Origin: Clostridium disporicum
GTDB taxonomy: Bacteria; Bacillota; Clostridia; Clostridiales; Clostridiaceae
Assembly (NCBI RefSeq): GCF_001405015.1
Contig: NZ_CYZX01000004.1
Location: forward strand, 62,001-126,000
Length of the DNA stretch: 64,000 bases
Reading direction: 5' to 3'
Below the pieces are notes generated by a model that saw only the letters and a program-made list of their open reading frames with translations, searched no databases and was not told the DNA's origin. Made by a program: the position numbers and the translations under genes. Positions 17,061-26,569 of the stretch are shown here, piece after piece (the first letter of the stretch is position 1; every line of letters starts with the position of its first letter).

Positions 17061-17716
17061 TGGATTTTATCTATATTAAAGCGGCAGAGGAGGCGTTGGC
17101 TTTGGATTTGAAAAAAGATAAAGCACTAATTATTAATTTGGCATATATGGTTATATTAGCTTTAACCTTAGTATATGATATGATGGCTAAAGAAGGAGTT
17201 CATACATTTAGGATAGCATTAGCAGCAGTAACTGCATGGATTATGTTCTTTGTTTATAAGAAGACTTTCTTAAGAAGATCAAGAATAAGCTTTTATTTGA
17301 TATTTACATTCGTATTTGCAGCAATGTATTTAGGAAGTGTATTAGATTTTTATATAATAATTCCAGGATACGATAAGATACTTCATTTAATTTCAGGAGT
17401 AATAATAGCTTATATCGGATATATTTTCTATTTAACCTTGGTTAAGACTGATGATAAAGAAGCTGTTAATCCTATGATGGGAGTAGTATTCTCTATAATA
17501 TTTTCAATTGCAGCAGCAGGAGTATGGGAAATTTGGGAGTTTAGTACAGACCAATTATTTGGATTTACATCACAAAACAATAGTTTGATTGATACTATGA
17601 TGGATATTATATGTGGGACAGTTATGGGGATTTTAGCAAATATTCCAATAGCCATGTATATAAAGGGAAAGAAAGTAAAGTTTATAGAAAAATTGGTTGA
17701 AGATATGAGAAGATAA
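17060..17716 (+). CDS. DUF2238/YjdF-like membrane protein
   Basis: The 218-residue protein has about six hydrophobic helices and the DUF2238 features YDKILHLISG (about residue 103) and VWEIWEFSTDQLFGFTSQNNSLIDTMMDIICGTVMG (about 155-190), where conserved His, Glu, Asp and Trp face the membrane. The ATG given overlaps the rhomboid stop (TAATG). A TTG about 14-17 codons in has a better ribosome site (AGAGGAGG) and may be the true start. Function unknown. It is the last gene of the pepF operon and is followed by repeat R2. Confidence 0.75.
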   Translation: MDFIYIKAAEEALALDLKKDKALIINLAYMVILALTLVYDMMAKEGVHTFRIALAAVTAWIMFFVYKKTFLRRSRISFYLIFTFVFAAMYLGSVLDFYIIIPGYDKILHLISGVIIAYIGYIFYLTLVKTDDKEAVNPMMGVVFSIIFSIAAAGVWEIWEFSTDQLFGFTSQNNSLIDTMMDIICGTVMGILANIPIAMYIKGKKVKFIEKLVEDMRR

Positions 17717-17922
17717 AGTGCAAAGAACTTTGGTGAAAGGTTTTCTTGTGAAAAGGTGAAAATGTCACTAACGTGACAGGAAAAAGATTGCTTTAGGCAA
17801 TATTGAAAAGTTACTACCGTAATACTTTTCACTTTAACTTAAGTTAACTTTTTATAGCTACGTCAGCAGCTTTTTAATCTCAACATAGTTGACTTTTCAC
17901 CTAGTAAGTGAGCTTTGTACTT
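17714..17922. repeat. Multi-hairpin palindromic element, copy R2 (degenerate)
   Basis: This is the third-best conserved member of the family seen at 7016 and 36836. It starts directly on the DUF2238 stop codon with AAAGTGCAAAGAACTTT. It then runs through TGTCAC/GTGACA (17763-17778), ATTGC/GCAAT (about 17787-17802), TTAC/GTAA (17811-17822), TTAACTTAAGTTAA (about 17834-17847) and TCAAC/GTTGA (17880-17892). Several stems have decayed. Spacers again change from GGTGAAA or GGAAAAA on the left to CTTTTCAC on the right. It fills the gap between two convergent genes. Confidence 0.75.
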
Positions 17923-17927
17923 ATATA

Positions 17928-19166
17928 TTAATAAATAAAGTAGTATGTGTTATTAAGTGGTAAATTGTATTTATCACTTAATTTTTTTAGGTATTCTTTA
18001 CACTTTGAATAGGATTGATCTTTATAGTTTTTGTTATAATGATTAATTTCTTTTGAATTTAAATCCTTTCTTATAGATTCAAATCCTTGGTTTAATGCAC
18101 GCCTAAATGATACTTCGTTATATTCTTCATAGATTAATGAATCTATAAATGTGTATAGCTTTAAAAAATTGTTTTGAGGTTTTATATCTTTCAATTTAGA
18201 TATACCACTATAATCATATTTTTCTAATACAAATAATTGATAGGCTTGTATCTCGTTTAAATAATCAATATAAGAAAAGTTATTATTAAGATAGTTTATA
18301 GAGTTTATTGCCTTTATTGCAGAAACTTCTTTGTCTTTGACTTCTAGCATTATATCTATATTTGAGAAATCGTAATTATTTATGTAAGCTAGAAAATTAT
18401 CTATAAAAATAGTGGGAGAATGAGCACCGCTCTTTTTAGTAATATCTTGTATACTATAGTGTACCTTCATATCTCCATCATCTTTTTTCCAGGTTCTTTG
18501 TATTAATGGCAATAATTCAGATATAGACATAGAAGTATCTCCGTAACATTCATAATGTAGATTATCAAATACTATTGGTACTTTGCATTTAGTATAAATC
18601 TCTAATAAATCATATATAGAAAAAAAGCGTTCATCATTTTCTATTATTAATCTTTTCTTAATATTATTATCTAAATTGTTGTACTCAGTTATAAATCTTT
18701 CTATAGCACTTTTTTTATTTCCGTAAACACCACCAACATGAAGAACTATTTTATGACTTGATGGTAAGTTAAGGCTATCTAAAAACTTGCAATGAAACTT
18801 TAAATCACATATAGATTTTTCTACAACTTCTTTTTTAGGAGAGTTTAAAAGCGTATATTGACCTGGATGCATGGATACTCTAATATTATTTGTTTTTATA
18901 TAAGAACCTATTTTATCTAAAAGATTTTTATTATTATCCCACCAATTATAGTTATTTATTGGATGGCTCCCTAAAGGAATTACATCAGAGCTTATTCTAA
19001 AAAAATTAATGTTTTTAGAATTGTTATAATAAAGTATAGAATATAAGTCTTCAAGATTTTCTTTTATTAGTAAAGAGACTTTTTCTTCAGAATAATTTGA
19101 AAGAGTTAATTTTCTTGTTGTTTTATATGGAACCATAAGTGGAGTACAGGCATATCCAATTTTCAT
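17928..19166 (-). CDS. uvsE: UV DNA damage endonuclease (UvsE/UVDE)
   Basis: The TIM-barrel endonuclease cuts 5' of UV photoproducts and starts an alternative excision repair. The protein begins MKIGYACTPL, and has FFRISSDVIPLGSHP, a metal-binding RVSMHPGQYTLLNSP, IVLHVGGVYGNKKSAIERF, LIIENDERFFSIYDLLEIY, VPIVFDNLHYECYG and DIMLEVKDKEVSAIKAI. Together these supply the His/Glu/Asp metal ligands of UVDE enzymes. At 412 residues it is longer than the core; the C-terminal extension (about 300-412) is helical and charged. The start has AAGGAG upstream. Such enzymes protect germinating spores, which suits this organism. Confidence 0.92.
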   Translation of the reverse strand: MKIGYACTPLMVPYKTTRKLTLSNYSEEKVSLLIKENLEDLYSILYYNNSKNINFFRISSDVIPLGSHPINNYNWWDNNKNLLDKIGSYIKTNNIRVSMHPGQYTLLNSPKKEVVEKSICDLKFHCKFLDSLNLPSSHKIVLHVGGVYGNKKSAIERFITEYNNLDNNIKKRLIIENDERFFSIYDLLEIYTKCKVPIVFDNLHYECYGDTSMSISELLPLIQRTWKKDDGDMKVHYSIQDITKKSGAHSPTIFIDNFLAYINNYDFSNIDIMLEVKDKEVSAIKAINSINYLNNNFSYIDYLNEIQAYQLFVLEKYDYSGISKLKDIKPQNNFLKLYTFIDSLIYEEYNEVSFRRALNQGFESIRKDLNSKEINHYNKNYKDQSYSKCKEYLKKLSDKYNLPLNNTYYFIY

Positions 19167-19373
19167 ACTTAGTCTCCTTGTGTTAAAATATATTTAAGAA
19201 AAAACGTTAAATTTAATATTAGTATTTTAATATAAAAGTAGATATATTCATAAAATAAATCTAAATATTATGTTAAATTTTTGATATTTCAGCAAAAAAA
19301 TATGAAATAACATGGAAAATATTTAAAATATGTTGTATCATTTAATAGAAAAAGAATGTTAGGGGCGATATAT

Positions 19374-20720
19374 ATGAATGGAAGAGAGTACGTATTAAAA
19401 GTTTTAGATGAAGTTAGTAATAGAAATGCAGGAGAGAAAGAATTTTTAGATGCGGTTAAAGAGGTTTTATTATCTTTATCACCAGTTTTTGATAAACATC
19501 CAGAATATATTGAAGCAGGTTTATTAGAAAGAATTGTTGAACCAGAAAGACAAATTATGTTTAGGGTTCCATGGGTAGATGATAATGGAAATGTTAGAGT
19601 AAATAGAGGATTTAGAGTACAATTTAATAGTGCTATAGGGCCATATAAAGGAGGATTAAGATTCCATCCAACAGTTAATGCTAGTATTATTAAATTCTTA
19701 GGATTTGAGCAAATATTTAAAAATTCTTTAACTGGACTTCCAATAGGTGGAGGAAAAGGCGGATCAGACTTTGACCCTAAAGGAAAATCAAATGGAGAAG
19801 TAATGAGATTCTGTCAAAGCTTTATGGCAGAGCTTTATAGACATATAGGTCAAGATACAGATGTACCTGCAGGAGATATTGGGGTAGGTGCAAGAGAAAT
19901 TGGATATATGTACGGATATTATAAAAAGCTAAGAGGTGCAAATGACCCTGGAGTTTTAACAGGTAAAGGCTTAACTTACGGTGGAAGTTTAACTAGAACT
20001 GAAGCAACTGGATATGGATTAATTTACTTCACAGAAGAAATGATGAAGGATAACAACTTATCATTAGCAGGTAAAACTGTAGTTATATCAGGCTCAGGAA
20101 ATGTTGCTATATACGCAACAAAGAAGGCTACTGAATTAGGGGCAAAAGTAGTAGCTTTAAGTGATTCTAATGGATATATATATGATGAAAATGGAATTAA
20201 CTTAGATGCAGTTAAGGAAATTAAAGAAGTTAAAAGAGGTAGAATTAAAGATTATTTAAACTATGTTCCAACTGCTAAGTATGCTGAAGGATGCAGAGGA
20301 ATATGGAATATTAAGTGTGACGTAGCTCTTCCATGTGCAACTCAAGGTGAAATAGATGAAGCATCAGCTAAAATTTTAGTATCAAATGGGACTAGAGTAG
20401 TAGCAGAAGGAGCTAATATGCCTTCAAGCTTAGATGCTATAAAAGTGTTCCAAGAAAATGGTATATTATTTGGACCTGCAAAAGCAGCAAATGCTGGTGG
20501 AGTTGCTTGTTCAGCACTAGAAATGTCACAAAATAGTATGAGATTATCTTGGACATTTGAGGAAGTTGATAATAAATTAAAAGATATAATGGTTAATATA
20601 TATAGACAATCTGCTGAAGCGGCTAAAGAATATGGAGAAGAAGGTAATATATTAATGGGATCAAATATTGCTGGATTTAACAAAGTTGCAGAAGCTATGA
20701 TGGCTCAAGGAATAGTATAA
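19374..20720 (+). CDS. gdhA: Glutamate dehydrogenase
   Basis: Interconverts glutamate with 2-oxoglutarate and ammonia. The 448-residue protein has the hexameric bacterial GDH layout: PERQIMFRVPWVDDNGNVRVNRGFRVQFNSAIGPYKGGLRFHP near the start. The substrate lysine loop LPIGGGKGGSDFDPKGKS and DVPAGDIGVGAREIGYM follow, then the second Rossmann domain with ISGSGNVAIYATKKATELGAKVVALSDSNG. The Ser after the nucleotide-binding strand (ALSDSNG) leaves cofactor preference open. The ATG at 19374 is preferred over one 18 nt upstream because AGGGG stands before it and the family starts near this residue. Monocistronic with a strong terminator. Confidence 0.96.
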   Translation: MNGREYVLKVLDEVSNRNAGEKEFLDAVKEVLLSLSPVFDKHPEYIEAGLLERIVEPERQIMFRVPWVDDNGNVRVNRGFRVQFNSAIGPYKGGLRFHPTVNASIIKFLGFEQIFKNSLTGLPIGGGKGGSDFDPKGKSNGEVMRFCQSFMAELYRHIGQDTDVPAGDIGVGAREIGYMYGYYKKLRGANDPGVLTGKGLTYGGSLTRTEATGYGLIYFTEEMMKDNNLSLAGKTVVISGSGNVAIYATKKATELGAKVVALSDSNGYIYDENGINLDAVKEIKEVKRGRIKDYLNYVPTAKYAEGCRGIWNIKCDVALPCATQGEIDEASAKILVSNGTRVVAEGANMPSSLDAIKVFQENGILFGPAKAANAGGVACSALEMSQNSMRLSWTFEEVDNKLKDIMVNIYRQSAEAAKEYGEEGNILMGSNIAGFNKVAEAMMAQGIV

Positions 20721-20728
20721 AAAATAAA

Positions 20729-20763
20729 AGAAGTCAACGTTTAGTATGCGTTGACTTTTTTTG
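20729..20763 (+). terminator. Terminator after gdhA
   Basis: AAGTCAACG (20731-20739) pairs with CGTTGACTT (20749-20757) and runs into T residues. Confidence 0.92.
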
Positions 20764-20969
20764 GTTTCTGAAAAACTTTGCTAATTCATAAAATACGGGA
20801 TAATATAAGTATGTAAAGTAAAAGTGAAAAAATTACCAGATAATAGCTATTTTTAAAAATTTTTAGAAATAAATTTGCAATCGAAAGTATGTTTATGTAA
20901 AATTAAAAGATATGACAGAATTAATTGAAAAAAAGATAGGTTTTATATAGATTTTTCTTGGAGGTTTAT

Positions 20970-22919
20970 ATGAGTAATAATATAGATAATAGATATGATG
21001 TAACAGACTTAACATCTTTAGAAAAACTTGAGCCAGTTAGAGTAAGACCAGGTATGTATATAGGTTCAACTGGAACTAAGGGATTACATCATTGCATATG
21101 GGAAATTTTAGACAACTCCATTGATGAAATTTCAAATGGTTATGGGGATAAAGCAACGATAATTATCAATAAAGATAAAAGTATTACTGTTATAGATAAT
21201 GGAAGAGGAATACCAACTGGAATTCACCCGACTAAAAAGAAGTCTGGAGTTGAAATGGTATTTACAGAATTACATACAGGAGGAAAATTTAATAATAAGA
21301 ATTATAAAACCTCTGGAGGGCTTCATGGTGTTGGAGCTGCTGTAGTTAATGCCTTATCTAAATGGTTAGAAGTTGAAGTGCATCAAAATGGTAATATTTA
21401 CAGACAAAGATTCGAATTTGCTTATGATAAAGAACTTAAGAAGGATATGCCAGGTACTCCAGTTACAGCTTTAGAGGTGGTTGGAAAATCTAAGACTACT
21501 GGAACAAGAGTAACATTTAAGCCTGATAATGAAATTTTCTCTACTACGGATTTTAAATTTGACATAATAGATGAGAGATTAAAAGAATTATCATTCCAAA
21601 ATAAAGGGATACGTTTAGAGCTTATAGATAGAAGAAAAGATGAAGAGGTAGTTAAAGAGTATTACTCTGAAAGAGGTTTACTAGATTTCATTGAATATTT
21701 AAATGAAAGTAAGACGGTATTACATCCAAATCCAATTATTTTTGAAGGAGAAAGAACTGTAGATAATATACAGATGTTTGGAGAGGTATGTATTCAATTT
21801 ACTGATTCAACTACAGAATATATAGCAAGCTATGTTAATAATATTCCAACTACTGAAGCTGGTACTCATGAAGCTGGATTTAAGACTGGTATGACAAGAG
21901 CTTTCAAAGAATGGGCTAGAAAATTAGGTCTTGTAAAAGAAAAGGATAAGGATTTTGAAGGCGATGACCTTAGAGAAGGTATGACTGCCATAGTAAGAAT
22001 TAAAATTACTAATCCTATATTTGAAGGACAAACTAAGACTAAGCTAGGAAGTTCAGAAGCTTATACAATGATGAATGATTTAGCATACACTAGACTTGGT
22101 GAATGGATAGAAGATAATAAAGAACTTGCAACAACGATTATAAATAATGCATTAGCTACTGCTCAAAGAAGAGAAAAGATTAAAAAGATAAATGAAGCTG
22201 AAAAGAAGAAAATAGGTAAGGGTACTGCACCGTTAGCTGGTAAAGTTGCTGTATGTACATTAAAAGATAATACAGTTAATGAGTTTATCGTAGTTGAGGG
22301 AGATTCTGCGGGAGGTTCTGCAAAGCAAGCTAGAGATAGAAGATTCCAAACTATTATGCCATCAAAAGGTAAGATAATGAATACTGAAAAGCAAAAACTT
22401 GAAAATGTATTAGCGTCTGAAGAACTGAAAATATTTAATATTGCAGTAGGAACAGGAACTTTAGACAACTATAGAGAAGAAGATTTAAAGTATGACAAAA
22501 TAATAATTATGAGTGATGCCGATGTTGATGGATATCATATCAGAACATTATGGATGACATACATTTATAGATATATGAGACCTCTTATACAGAATGGACA
22601 TCTTTATTTAGCTCAACCACCATTATATAAGGTTTATAAAACTGTTAAGGGAAAAGAAGTTCATAAATATGCTTATAGTGATGATGAGTTAGAAAAGGTA
22701 AAAAAAGAAATCGGTAAAGGCGCATTAATTCAAAGATATAAAGGACTTGGAGAAATGAATCCAGACCAACTTTGGGATACAACATTAAATCCTGAGACTA
22801 GAACTCTTTTCCAAGTTACCATAGAAGATGCAGCTAAGGCTGAGAAAATGGTATCTCTATTAATGGGAGATGTAGTTGAACCGAGAAAAAATTATATGTA
22901 TAAGTATGCGGAATTTTAA
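20970..22919 (+). CDS. parE: DNA topoisomerase IV subunit B (GyrB/ParE family)
   Basis: ATPase subunit of a type IIA topoisomerase. The 649-residue protein has the GHKL ATPase domain (WEILDNSIDEISNGYGD, VIDNGRGIPTGIHP, TSGGLHGVGAAVVNALS). The transducer domain carries the QTKTKLGSSEA lysine motif, and the TOPRIM domain has EGDSAGGSAKQARDRRFQTIMPSKGKIMNTEK and DADVDGYHIRTLWMTY. The ATG at 20970 is chosen because GGAGG lies just upstream; a TTG 12 nt earlier overlaps that site. It is followed 22 nt later by the A subunit. The gene pair stands away from any dnaA-recF-gyrB context, and the A subunit lacks a GyrA box, so topoisomerase IV is favoured over gyrase. Confidence 0.88.
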   Translation: MSNNIDNRYDVTDLTSLEKLEPVRVRPGMYIGSTGTKGLHHCIWEILDNSIDEISNGYGDKATIIINKDKSITVIDNGRGIPTGIHPTKKKSGVEMVFTELHTGGKFNNKNYKTSGGLHGVGAAVVNALSKWLEVEVHQNGNIYRQRFEFAYDKELKKDMPGTPVTALEVVGKSKTTGTRVTFKPDNEIFSTTDFKFDIIDERLKELSFQNKGIRLELIDRRKDEEVVKEYYSERGLLDFIEYLNESKTVLHPNPIIFEGERTVDNIQMFGEVCIQFTDSTTEYIASYVNNIPTTEAGTHEAGFKTGMTRAFKEWARKLGLVKEKDKDFEGDDLREGMTAIVRIKITNPIFEGQTKTKLGSSEAYTMMNDLAYTRLGEWIEDNKELATTIINNALATAQRREKIKKINEAEKKKIGKGTAPLAGKVAVCTLKDNTVNEFIVVEGDSAGGSAKQARDRRFQTIMPSKGKIMNTEKQKLENVLASEELKIFNIAVGTGTLDNYREEDLKYDKIIIMSDADVDGYHIRTLWMTYIYRYMRPLIQNGHLYLAQPPLYKVYKTVKGKEVHKYAYSDDELEKVKKEIGKGALIQRYKGLGEMNPDQLWDTTLNPETRTLFQVTIEDAAKAEKMVSLLMGDVVEPRKNYMYKYAEF

Positions 22920-22941
22920 ATAGTACGAAAGGAGCTTTTTA

Positions 22942-25860
22942 ATGGCTAAGAAGGAACACAATATTCCAAGAGATAATAATATTTTAAGAGTACCTCTTGA
23001 AGAGGCTATGCCTGATAACTACCTTCCTTATGCAGTAGAAGTTGCTAAGGATAGAGCGTTGCCAGATGTTAGAGATGGATTAAAGCCGGTACATAGAAGA
23101 ATACTTTATGGTGCATATATGTTAAAGGCTTTTCCGGATAGACCATATTATAAGTCTGCAAGAATAGTAGGAGACGTACTAGGTAAATTCCATCCTCATG
23201 GAGATTCATCAGTTTATGATGCTATGGTATTAATGGCTCAAAACTTTTCTACAAGAGAACCTTTATTTGATGGACACGGTAACTTCGGTTCTATGGATGG
23301 TGATGGAGCTGCAGCAATGCGTTATACTGAGGCTAGACTTTCCAAGATAGCTATGGAAATGCTAAAAGATATAGATAAAAATACAGTAGATATGGTTCCA
23401 AACTATTCTGATTCAGAAATGGAACCTAAAGTATTACCATCTAGATATCCAAATCTTTTAGTTAATGGAACCTTTGGTATAGCGGTAGGATTAGCTACTA
23501 ATATACCACCTCATAACTTAGGAGAAGTAACAGATGGTGTGCTTGCATATATTGATAATCCAGAAATAACTACAAAAGAGTTAATGGAATATATAAAAGC
23601 ACCAGATCTTCCAACAGGAGGAGTTTTAATAGGTAAAAACTCTTTATTAGCTGCCTATGAAACTGGAGAAGGAAAGGTTACGTTAAGAGCTAAGACTGAT
23701 ATAGAAAAATTAGAGAATGGCAGATGGGGAATAGTTATAACAGAATTCCCGTATAGAAGAAATAAATCAAAGATACTTCAAACAATCTCTGAAATGACTG
23801 GAGATAAAAGACATCAAAAAGCTTTAGAAGCCATTACTGATATAAGAGATGAATCAGATAGAAGTGGTGTTAGAGCTGTAATTGAACTTAAAAAAGCTGC
23901 AGACAAAGATGTTGCAGATAAAGTATTAAAATACTTATTTAAGAAAACAGATCTACAATCTAATTTAAGCTTTAATATGGTTGCTTTAGCAAATGGCAAA
24001 CCTCAGACTATGGGGTTAAAAACTATAATAACTCACTATGTTAACCATCAAAAGGATATAGTGACAAGAAGAACTATAAGAGAGCTAGAAGTAGCTGAAA
24101 AGAGACACCATATTGTTGAAGGATTTATAAAAGCTATAGATGTTTTAGATGAAGTAATTAAAACAATAAGAGAATCTAAGTCTAAAAAGGATGCAGGGGA
24201 AAATCTTATAGCTAAGTTTGGTTTCAGTGCACTTCAAGCAGAAGCTATATTAGAGCTTATGCTTTATAGACTAACAGGCCTTGAGATAAAGGTATTCCAA
24301 AAAGAATATGCAGAGCTTGAAAAGACTATTAAGAGATTAAGAAAGATATTAGCAGATGAAAAAGAACTTCTTAAGGTTATAAAGACAGAGTTAAAGGAAA
24401 TCACTGATAATTATAGAAATCCTAGAAGAACTAAAATAGTTGAGGATGATAGTGAAGCTAAGATTGATATAGAAGAACTAATAGTTGTAGAAGATGTAAT
24501 GATAACTCTTTCTAAAGATGGGTTTATAAAGAGAATACCTCTTAAGACATATAATAGATCTAATTCTAATGCTGATGATATAGATTATAGAGAAGGTGAC
24601 GAACTTAAATTCTTGGTTAAATCTAACACAACTGAAAGTTTAATAGTATTTACCGACAAAGGAAATATGTATCAAACAAAAGGAATTAATATTCCAGAAT
24701 TAAAATGGAAAGAGAAAGGTGAAAGAATAGATTCTATTATTAAAACATTAAACTTAGATGACGAGAATATAGTACAAGTAATGTCTGTTCCGTTATTTGA
24801 CTCTAATAAATCTATTCAATTTATAACAAATAAGGGAACTATAAAAAAGAGTTCTTTAGATAAATTCCAAACAAATTATAGCAAATTACAAGCTGTAAAG
24901 CTTAAAGATGGTGAGGTTATAATCGATGTAATAATGCTTGATTGTGATGAAAATAAGTCATTTTTAAGTGTTGAATCTAAAAATGGATTAAAATTTACGC
25001 TTGAAATACCTACTCTTGAAGATACACCAAGAAATGTTTTAGGATTATCATTATTTAACTTAACTGCTAATGATGAAGTTATAAAAGTAGAGTATGTAGA
25101 ACAAATTGAGTATAAACAGTTCTGGGTAGGAGTAACTCAAAAAGGGACTATAAAATCATTTTCTAGGGGCAGAAGCAGTGATAGATTAAAAGTAAATACA
25201 GACACAGCAAGTGAATTACTTTTATTCACTGATAAAGGAAATGTATTTAAGTTACCAACATTCTTAATTCAAAATGTAACAGAAACAGAGATTCCTTTAG
25301 AAAAAGTTATAGAAGGATACACATCAAAAGAGAAGATAGTAGATGTATACTCACTGAAGAGCTATGATGATAATAAGTTAGTGTATTTCTTTACTAAAAA
25401 GGGAATGATAAAAAAGACATTATTAAAAGAGTATGATGGTAATTATGCTTATCAAGTAGCATATAAATTAAAGTATGAAAATGATGTTGTTGTTTCAGTT
25501 AATATATGTAGTGAGGGTAATGGAAATGTAATTATAGCAACTAAGAATGGTATGGCTATAAGATTCCTAGAGGAAAGTGTAAGCACTATGGGAAGAGTTG
25601 CATCAGGGGTTACCGGAATAAGCTTAAGAGATGATGACTTTGTAATAATGGGTAAAGTCGTTGAATTGAAAAATAGCTTATCTGATGATGAAATCGCCGT
25701 AGGTTTAGCTAATGTAGATTTAACTTTAACTACAAGAAATAAAGAAATAAAAGTTGTAAATATAAATGAAATTAAGCTTCAAAACAGGGCAGGTAGAGGA
25801 ACAACAGTTATGGTTACTGCTTTTGAAGATGAAGTTGTAGAAGCAGAATTTAATCAATAA
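22942..25860 (+). CDS. parC: DNA topoisomerase IV subunit A (GyrA/ParC family)
   Basis: Cleavage-religation subunit that decatenates chromosomes with ParE. The 972-residue protein has the winged-helix breakage domain with catalytic Tyr128 in AAAMRYTEARLSK. The tower and coiled coil run to about residue 500. The long C-terminal region contains repeated blade-like sequences (for example SKDGFIKRIPLKTYNR, TDKGNMYQTKGINIPEL, NKGTIKKSSLDKF, QKGTIKSFSRGRSSDR, TKKGMIKKTLLKEY, TKNGMAIRFLEESV). I saw no GyrA-box (QRRGGKG type). The quinolone-resistance region reads HPHGDSSVYDA (Ser89, Asp93), the susceptible wild-type residues. RBS AAAGGAG. It is in an operon with parE and a DJ-1 gene. Confidence 0.88.
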   Translation: MAKKEHNIPRDNNILRVPLEEAMPDNYLPYAVEVAKDRALPDVRDGLKPVHRRILYGAYMLKAFPDRPYYKSARIVGDVLGKFHPHGDSSVYDAMVLMAQNFSTREPLFDGHGNFGSMDGDGAAAMRYTEARLSKIAMEMLKDIDKNTVDMVPNYSDSEMEPKVLPSRYPNLLVNGTFGIAVGLATNIPPHNLGEVTDGVLAYIDNPEITTKELMEYIKAPDLPTGGVLIGKNSLLAAYETGEGKVTLRAKTDIEKLENGRWGIVITEFPYRRNKSKILQTISEMTGDKRHQKALEAITDIRDESDRSGVRAVIELKKAADKDVADKVLKYLFKKTDLQSNLSFNMVALANGKPQTMGLKTIITHYVNHQKDIVTRRTIRELEVAEKRHHIVEGFIKAIDVLDEVIKTIRESKSKKDAGENLIAKFGFSALQAEAILELMLYRLTGLEIKVFQKEYAELEKTIKRLRKILADEKELLKVIKTELKEITDNYRNPRRTKIVEDDSEAKIDIEELIVVEDVMITLSKDGFIKRIPLKTYNRSNSNADDIDYREGDELKFLVKSNTTESLIVFTDKGNMYQTKGINIPELKWKEKGERIDSIIKTLNLDDENIVQVMSVPLFDSNKSIQFITNKGTIKKSSLDKFQTNYSKLQAVKLKDGEVIIDVIMLDCDENKSFLSVESKNGLKFTLEIPTLEDTPRNVLGLSLFNLTANDEVIKVEYVEQIEYKQFWVGVTQKGTIKSFSRGRSSDRLKVNTDTASELLLFTDKGNVFKLPTFLIQNVTETEIPLEKVIEGYTSKEKIVDVYSLKSYDDNKLVYFFTKKGMIKKTLLKEYDGNYAYQVAYKLKYENDVVVSVNICSEGNGNVIIATKNGMAIRFLEESVSTMGRVASGVTGISLRDDDFVIMGKVVELKNSLSDDEIAVGLANVDLTLTTRNKEIKVVNINEIKLQNRAGRGTTVMVTAFEDEVVEAEFNQ

Positions 25861-25871
25861 AGGGAGGTTTT

Positions 25872-26411
25872 ATGATGAAGGTTGCTGTGTTATTAGCAGA
25901 TGGATTTGAAACTTTAGAAGGTTTAACAGTAGTAGATATAATGAGAAGGGCAGGGGTATGTTGTCATACTTTTGGAACAAAATCTCAAAATGTTAGAACA
26001 TCGCATGACGTGGTTGTAGAAGCTGACAAGTTATTAAATGATGAGGTTTTAGAATATGATATGATAGTTTTACCAGGAGGAATGCCAGGATCAGTTAACC
26101 TAAGAGATGATGAGAAAGTAAATGAAGTTGTTATGGATTTCTATAAGAATAATAAAATAGTAGCTGCAATATGTGCAGGTCCAATAACTTTAGGAAAACT
26201 TAAAATTTCAGAAGGTAAAAATGTTACATGTTATCCAGGATTCCAAGATCAACTTGGAAATTGTAACTACAAAGAAGAATTAGTTGTAGTAGATGGAAAT
26301 ATAATAACAGGAAGAGGTCCTGCAGCGGCAATACCATTTGCTTTTGAATTATTAAAGCATGCTGCACCAGATAAAGTAGAAGAGCTACAAAAAGGGATGC
26401 TTTTTAAATAA
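25872..26411 (+). CDS. DJ-1/PfpI family protein
   Basis: This 179-residue protein has the DJ-1/PfpI alpha-beta fold of glutamine-amidotransferase relatives. Features are KVAVLLADGFETLEGLTVVDIMRRAGV (with the conserved Glu near residue 14-17), DMIVLPGGMPGSVNLRDD, and the nucleophile elbow VAAICAGPITLG with the reactive Cys near residue 101. GRGPAAAIPFAFELL follows at the C-terminus. Members include protein and methylglyoxal deglycase-like or stress proteins; the exact activity cannot be read. It follows parC by 11 nt with an AGGGAGG ribosome site inside that gap, so it is co-transcribed with the topoisomerase genes. A second ATG lies one codon downstream. Confidence 0.9.
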   Translation: MMKVAVLLADGFETLEGLTVVDIMRRAGVCCHTFGTKSQNVRTSHDVVVEADKLLNDEVLEYDMIVLPGGMPGSVNLRDDEKVNEVVMDFYKNNKIVAAICAGPITLGKLKISEGKNVTCYPGFQDQLGNCNYKEELVVVDGNIITGRGPAAAIPFAFELLKHAAPDKVEELQKGMLFK

Positions 26412-26485
26412 GTTAATAGCAAAGAATTAAAAGTTAAGAGTTAAAAAGGAAAATTGTTTAGACGATTTTTTTATAATGCAAGTTT

Positions 26486-26512
26486 GAAAGTCAGCGTATA
26501 GCTGGCTTTTTT
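26486..26512 (+). terminator. Terminator after the parE-parC-DJ-1 operon
   Basis: AAGTCAGC pairs with GCTGGCTT around a 4-nt loop and is followed by T residues. The AGTCAGC...GCTGGCT module recurs at 42981 and as a TCAGCT/AGCTGA unit inside repeats R1 and R3. Around it (26412-26569), AAAGTTAAGAGTTAA and ATTAACTTTTAAC form a loose inverted repeat. Confidence 0.85.
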
Positions 26513-26569
26513 CCTGAATCATTAACTATAAAATATTAACTTTTAACTAAGAAAAAGGGGTGAGTAAGT

